Shown in pieces: positions 4,201 to 7,292 of a DNA stretch of 7,292 nt. The translations under genes and the position numbers were made by a program. The DNA lies in the NCBI GenBank assembly GCA_026418875.1, contig JAOAAM010000110.1:1-7292 (forward strand). The letters are read 5' to 3'. This DNA is from Gemmataceae bacterium (GTDB lineage Bacteria > Planctomycetota > Planctomycetia > Gemmatales > Gemmataceae). Numbering within the stretch: position 1 is the first letter of the stretch; every line of letters begins with the position of its first letter. Below the pieces are notes generated by a model. The model saw nothing but the letters and a program-made list of their open reading frames with translations, was not told the origin of the DNA and did no database searches.

Positions 4201-6918
4201 ATGATGAGTGGATTGGGGAAACTGTCAACGGCTCTGGCGATCCTGGTCATGTCGGCGGCTTCGTCGAGTCTCCCCGCCGCTGACAAGGTACATCGGCAGG
4301 CGTTGGGTGAAGGAAGCGTCCACTTCCTGCGTGGCCCTGCGAATGTACGATTCGAGGTTCAGGAGCATGGCCTTTCCCGAGAACACGCTCACAAAGGCGA
4401 CGCTTCGGAGACGATTCGCCTCGTCGCCCAACGTGCCGACCCCGTGTCGGAGCCTTTCATCCACTTCGTCTATCCGACCCCCCGTGCCCCGGTCTCTCCC
4501 GAGTTGAAGGCGGGGCTGTGGCTTCGAGCGAAGTCCAGCGGTGTGCAACTATGGGCCAGGGTGGTCCTCCCACACGTTCAGAACCCGCAGCGACCCGAGG
4601 CAGCACGGACCGTCTTGATCGAGGGATCACGGTATCTCCACGCGAACAACTGGCAGCGACTGGAATTAGGGGATGCCGTGGCGGCTCTGCGACGCCAGAT
4701 TCAACTGTTGCGCTTGGAGTTGGGTAAAGAAATTGACATCAGCGATGCCTACGTCGATCAACTGGTGCTGAACGTCTACACTGGCGAGGGCGAAGTGCAG
4801 GTCTGGATGAACGAAGTCGAAATCGGCCCGGTTCTCGGCGAGCAGCCCACGCTGAGTACCTCCGAAGCGTCGACGGTCGGATCCCGAACGCTCCGGACTT
4901 CCGCCACCGTCGAGGTCGTGCGGGATCAGTTGACGGTGGATGGGCGACGGTTCTTTTTCCGCGGCATCCGCCTGACGGACACCCCCGTCGAGGTTCATCG
5001 CCGCGCGGGATTCAACACGTTGTTCCTCGAACCCACCGCACCGAACCAGACAATCGAGGAGTTGGCACGCCAAGAGTTATTCGCTGTGCCCATCCTCGCC
5101 TTGCCGGACCTCGATCACGGCGTGATTCCCGTAACGCGGTCCGAGAGCGGGTTGTTGCCGCGGGAGACGCTATCCCGACTGGATCAAACCGGGCGCCTGC
5201 TCTTCTGGTATCTGGGGGATGATCGCGGGCAGGAGCAGTTGGAGCGGGTGGCCCGGCTTGCGTCTCGGGTGCGGGAGATGGACCCTGATCGGCCGGTGGG
5301 TGTCAACGCGGGCGAGGCCCTTTGGCCCTACTCCCGCCACGTCGACCTCCTGGGGGTCCACCGCTGGCCGCTTCATACCGGACTGGAATTGATGCATTAC
5401 CGCGATTGGTTGCGGCAACGGCGCTTCCTTGCTCGACCGGGGACGTTCACTTGGACATGGGTGCAAACGCACCTGCCGGCCTGGCATACGCAGTTGGTCT
5501 ATCAGAAACCGCCGACGGCTTCGTTCGACGAACCCATCGGACCGCAACCGGAGCAGATCCGGCTGTTGACCTACCTGGCCGTCGCCGCCGGCTGCCGGGG
5601 TCTCGCTTTCTCCTCGGATCGTTTTCTGGCGGACACACATCAGGGGCGCGATCGGTTGCTTGGCGTGGCGTTGCTGAACCTCGAATTGCAGATGCTCGAG
5701 CCGATCTTGCTCTCGCTCGTCAAGCCGCCGACTTGGATCGACACTTCGCATCCGCAAGTGAAAGCGGCGGTGCTCCACGGGGAGAAGGGGATTCTCGTTC
5801 TGCCGATCTGGCTAGGGACAGGTTCGCAATGCGTGCCGGGCCAGGCTGCCGCGGCCGGGTTACGGGTCGTGGTGCCGATGGTTCCACCAAACTACCAGCC
5901 TTGGGAGGTTTCTCCCGTCGAGGTTCGCTCGCTGGTGCCACGCCGTGTCGCCGGGGGGACGGAGATCGTCTTGGCCGACTTCGGACTGACCGCGGCGGTC
6001 GTCTTCACCAGCGACATGAGTGCCGACGGCCCGGTGGTGTATTGGCAGCAACAGGTGCGGCGAATGGCTGAGTCGGCCTCGGGTTGGTCGGTCGACCTGG
6101 CGCGCGTTGAGTTGGACAAGGTCCGTCAGGTCCACGACCAGCTTGCCGCATCCGCCCCGCCCGTGTACGGCGATCAGGTTCTTCTCCGGGATGCCGAACG
6201 ACGTTGGCAGTCGGCCCAAACCTTGCATCAGGCCCGGCGATTTCGGGAGGCATACCAAGAGGCCCATCGGGCGCTTCGCCCGGTGCGTCAGTTGATGCGT
6301 TTGCAATGGGATCGTGCGGTGGGCGAGGCCGGCACCCCGACCGCCACACCGTATCTGGTCAGTTATTTCACCCTGCCCCGGCATTGGTCGTTCATGGAAG
6401 CACTGAAGCAGACGCGCCCGGGGGAGAATCTGCTGGGCGTGGGCGGCTTCGAGTTGCCACAGGCCCAAGGTTGGTCAGTCTCGCAAGTCAGCCAGGACCA
6501 GGTTCGGATGGGTGCCCGTTTGGGTGTGGATAAGCCGCGCGAGGGTGCTCGTTACCTGGAACTAGCGATGGCCCCGACCGAGGCCAAGAACGCCCCGGAG
6601 GCGTTGGAGCGATCGGTGATCGCCGCGACGAGCGACCCGGTGCGCCTCCCCCCGGGGACGCCGATCCGTATTCGCGGCTGGGTGCGAATCCCCACCCCAA
6701 TCACCGCCTCTCCGGACGGTGCCTTGTTTTACGACAGTGCCGGCGGCGAGCCACTGGCGGTACGCCTGACCGACGCGACCGATTGGCGGCCCATCACCCT
6801 GTTCCGCCGTGTACCGCCCTCCGGCGAGGTGAAAGTCACCGTCGCCTTGACCGGGTTGGGCGTGGTGCAGTGGGATGACGTGCGGATCGAACCGTTGTTC
6901 GAAGCGAGTGGCAACTAG
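4201..6918 (+). CDS. Exported protein with glycoside-hydrolase-like barrel and flanking beta-sandwich domains
   Basis: A protein of about 905 residues. A signal peptide spans 1-27 (hydrophobic core 8-20, cleavage near LPAA-DK). Residues 36-212 look like a jelly roll (GLWLRAKSSG, VWMNEVEIGP). From 239 a (beta/alpha)8-type barrel starts with LTVDGRRFFFRGI, as in many clan GH-A enzymes; LFWYLGDDRG (334-343) falls where these enzymes carry an Asn-Glu acid/base pair, and FTWTWVQTHLP (416-426) and GLAFSSDR (467-474) look like late strands. A beta-rich segment (519-605), a helical charged stretch (612-705) and a C-terminal CBM-like jelly roll (about 742-898, ending VVQWDDVRIEPL) follow. I cannot assign a family, and the Asp-Asp in place of Asn-Glu makes catalysis uncertain; polysaccharide binding is an alternative. 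The longer frame starts at ATG 4174 inside the inverted repeat without a ribosome site; GGA at 4193-4195 favours the tandem ATGs at 4201 and 4204. It is divergent from the PPC-protein gene and convergent with maf. Confidence 0.85.
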   Translation: MMSGLGKLSTALAILVMSAASSSLPAADKVHRQALGEGSVHFLRGPANVRFEVQEHGLSREHAHKGDASETIRLVAQRADPVSEPFIHFVYPTPRAPVSPELKAGLWLRAKSSGVQLWARVVLPHVQNPQRPEAARTVLIEGSRYLHANNWQRLELGDAVAALRRQIQLLRLELGKEIDISDAYVDQLVLNVYTGEGEVQVWMNEVEIGPVLGEQPTLSTSEASTVGSRTLRTSATVEVVRDQLTVDGRRFFFRGIRLTDTPVEVHRRAGFNTLFLEPTAPNQTIEELARQELFAVPILALPDLDHGVIPVTRSESGLLPRETLSRLDQTGRLLFWYLGDDRGQEQLERVARLASRVREMDPDRPVGVNAGEALWPYSRHVDLLGVHRWPLHTGLELMHYRDWLRQRRFLARPGTFTWTWVQTHLPAWHTQLVYQKPPTASFDEPIGPQPEQIRLLTYLAVAAGCRGLAFSSDRFLADTHQGRDRLLGVALLNLELQMLEPILLSLVKPPTWIDTSHPQVKAAVLHGEKGILVLPIWLGTGSQCVPGQAAAAGLRVVVPMVPPNYQPWEVSPVEVRSLVPRRVAGGTEIVLADFGLTAAVVFTSDMSADGPVVYWQQQVRRMAESASGWSVDLARVELDKVRQVHDQLAASAPPVYGDQVLLRDAERRWQSAQTLHQARRFREAYQEAHRALRPVRQLMRLQWDRAVGEAGTPTATPYLVSYFTLPRHWSFMEALKQTRPGENLLGVGGFELPQAQGWSVSQVSQDQVRMGARLGVDKPREGARYLELAMAPTEAKNAPEALERSVIAATSDPVRLPPGTPIRIRGWVRIPTPITASPDGALFYDSAGGEPLAVRLTDATDWRPITLFRRVPPSGEVKVTVALTGLGVVQWDDVRIEPLFEASGN
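6915..6918. other. Interlocked convergent stop codons in one CTAG
   Basis: The barrel-protein gene ends with TAG at 6916-6918 on the plus strand and maf ends with TAG read from 6917 to 6915 on the minus strand, so both stops share the palindrome CTAG. No intergenic space exists and no terminator hairpin with a T-run is visible at the junction, so the two transcripts must overlap antisense at their 3' ends. Confidence 0.9.
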
Positions 6919-7292
6919 GTTGAACAGATCCGGGCCGCGTGAGAGAGCATGACCTCCAGCGACTCCATCGGCAGGCCGATGACGTTCGACAGACTGCCGC
7001 GAATCACGCGGACATAGGGATCGTCGGGGCCTTCGATGGCGTAGGCACCCGAACAGCCGACCCAACGATGGGTGGCGATGTAGGCGTCTAGTTCGGCGTC
7101 AGTAAAGGATTTCACGACGCACTCGCTGACCTCCTGCCAGGCGAGCTGCCAATCCTCGGGGCGTTTCCAGAGGATGACGCCGGTCCACAGTTCGTGAACC
7201 TGGCCGCCCAACAGGCGGAGGATGCGTCGGGCGTCGGCTTCGTCGTCGGGTTTGCCGATGACCTCGCCGCGAAGCCAACCCACGGTGTCGGC
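6915..7292 (-). CDS. maf: Maf-family nucleoside triphosphate pyrophosphatase (N-terminus outside window)
   Basis: The last 125 residues are visible; the frame is open at the right edge. The fragment begins with ADTVGW, matching the conserved ADT motif with the acidic catalytic residue (D2 of the fragment), then VIGKPDDEADARRILRLL (11-28, with K14) and VHELWTGV (32-39), the Maf GKP and TH.V.TG regions. The C-terminal part has AYIATHRWVGCSGAYAIEG (70-88) and SNVIGLP (102-108). Maf proteins hydrolyse nucleoside triphosphates, including non-canonical ones, to monophosphate and pyrophosphate in the cytoplasm and have been linked to division arrest. Compared with the usual W.GK(A/S)GAY.IQ, Cys replaces Lys (position 80) and Glu replaces Gln (position 87); these may be lineage variants. 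The internal GTG at 7283 is a Val codon, not the start. The TAG at 6917-6915 overlaps the stop of the convergent barrel-protein gene. Confidence 0.93.
   Translation of the reverse strand, partial: ADTVGWLRGEVIGKPDDEADARRILRLLGGQVHELWTGVILWKRPEDWQLAWQEVSECVVKSFTDAELDAYIATHRWVGCSGAYAIEGPDDPYVRVIRGSLSNVIGLPMESLEVMLSHAARICST

Noticed and set aside
1..7292. A mobile element, CRISPR array, toxin-antitoxin or defence system
   Set aside because: No transposase, integrase, terminal repeats, regularly spaced repeats or defence domains were found; base and codon character look uniform across the genes.

Overview
The window looks like chromosome from a GC-rich planctomycete, most plausibly a Gemmata-type lineage. 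The main clues are a planctomycete-type cytochrome c domain (CTVCH plus a distal MPP motif) fused to WD40 blades, and a large secreted protein with tandem pre-peptidase C-terminal (PPC) domains. The genus is an inference from architecture and composition, not from a marker gene.

Layout from left to right: (1) positions 1-886, minus strand, the first 295 residues of a secreted cytochrome c/WD40 protein that continues past the left edge. (2) Positions 982-3576, minus strand, an 864-residue exported multidomain PPC/Ig-like protein just upstream of gene 1. The two probably form one transcription unit, with a stable hairpin over the stop codon of gene 2 and 95 bases between the genes. (3) Positions 3577-4200, a divergent intergenic region of about 620 bases. 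It holds a good sigma70-like promoter for gene 2, several hairpins, and a 10/10 inverted repeat directly in front of gene 3. (4) Positions 4201-6918, plus strand, an exported protein of about 905 residues that reads as beta-sandwich, (beta/alpha)8-like barrel, helical segment and C-terminal jelly roll. It is a probable carbohydrate-active or carbohydrate-binding protein with an atypical catalytic motif. (5) Positions 6915-7292, minus strand, the C-terminal 125 residues of a Maf-family nucleotide pyrophosphatase. Its stop codon interlocks with that of gene 3 in a single CTAG.

Genes 1 and 2 are both predicted to be exported and belong to the expanded planctomycete set of envelope proteins built from cytochrome, WD40, PPC and Ig-like modules. 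Gene 3 is divergent from them and also exported. Maf is an unrelated cytoplasmic housekeeping gene. I see no mobile element, CRISPR array, complete tRNA, rRNA or defence system.

The most notable non-coding signal is a leader of about 24 bases that occurs twice, directly before genes 2 and 1. It matches at 21 of 24 alignment columns and in both cases ends in GGAGA exactly 8 bases from the ATG, although the downstream proteins are unrelated. The nested palindromes before gene 3 and the structured intergenic region are secondary leads.
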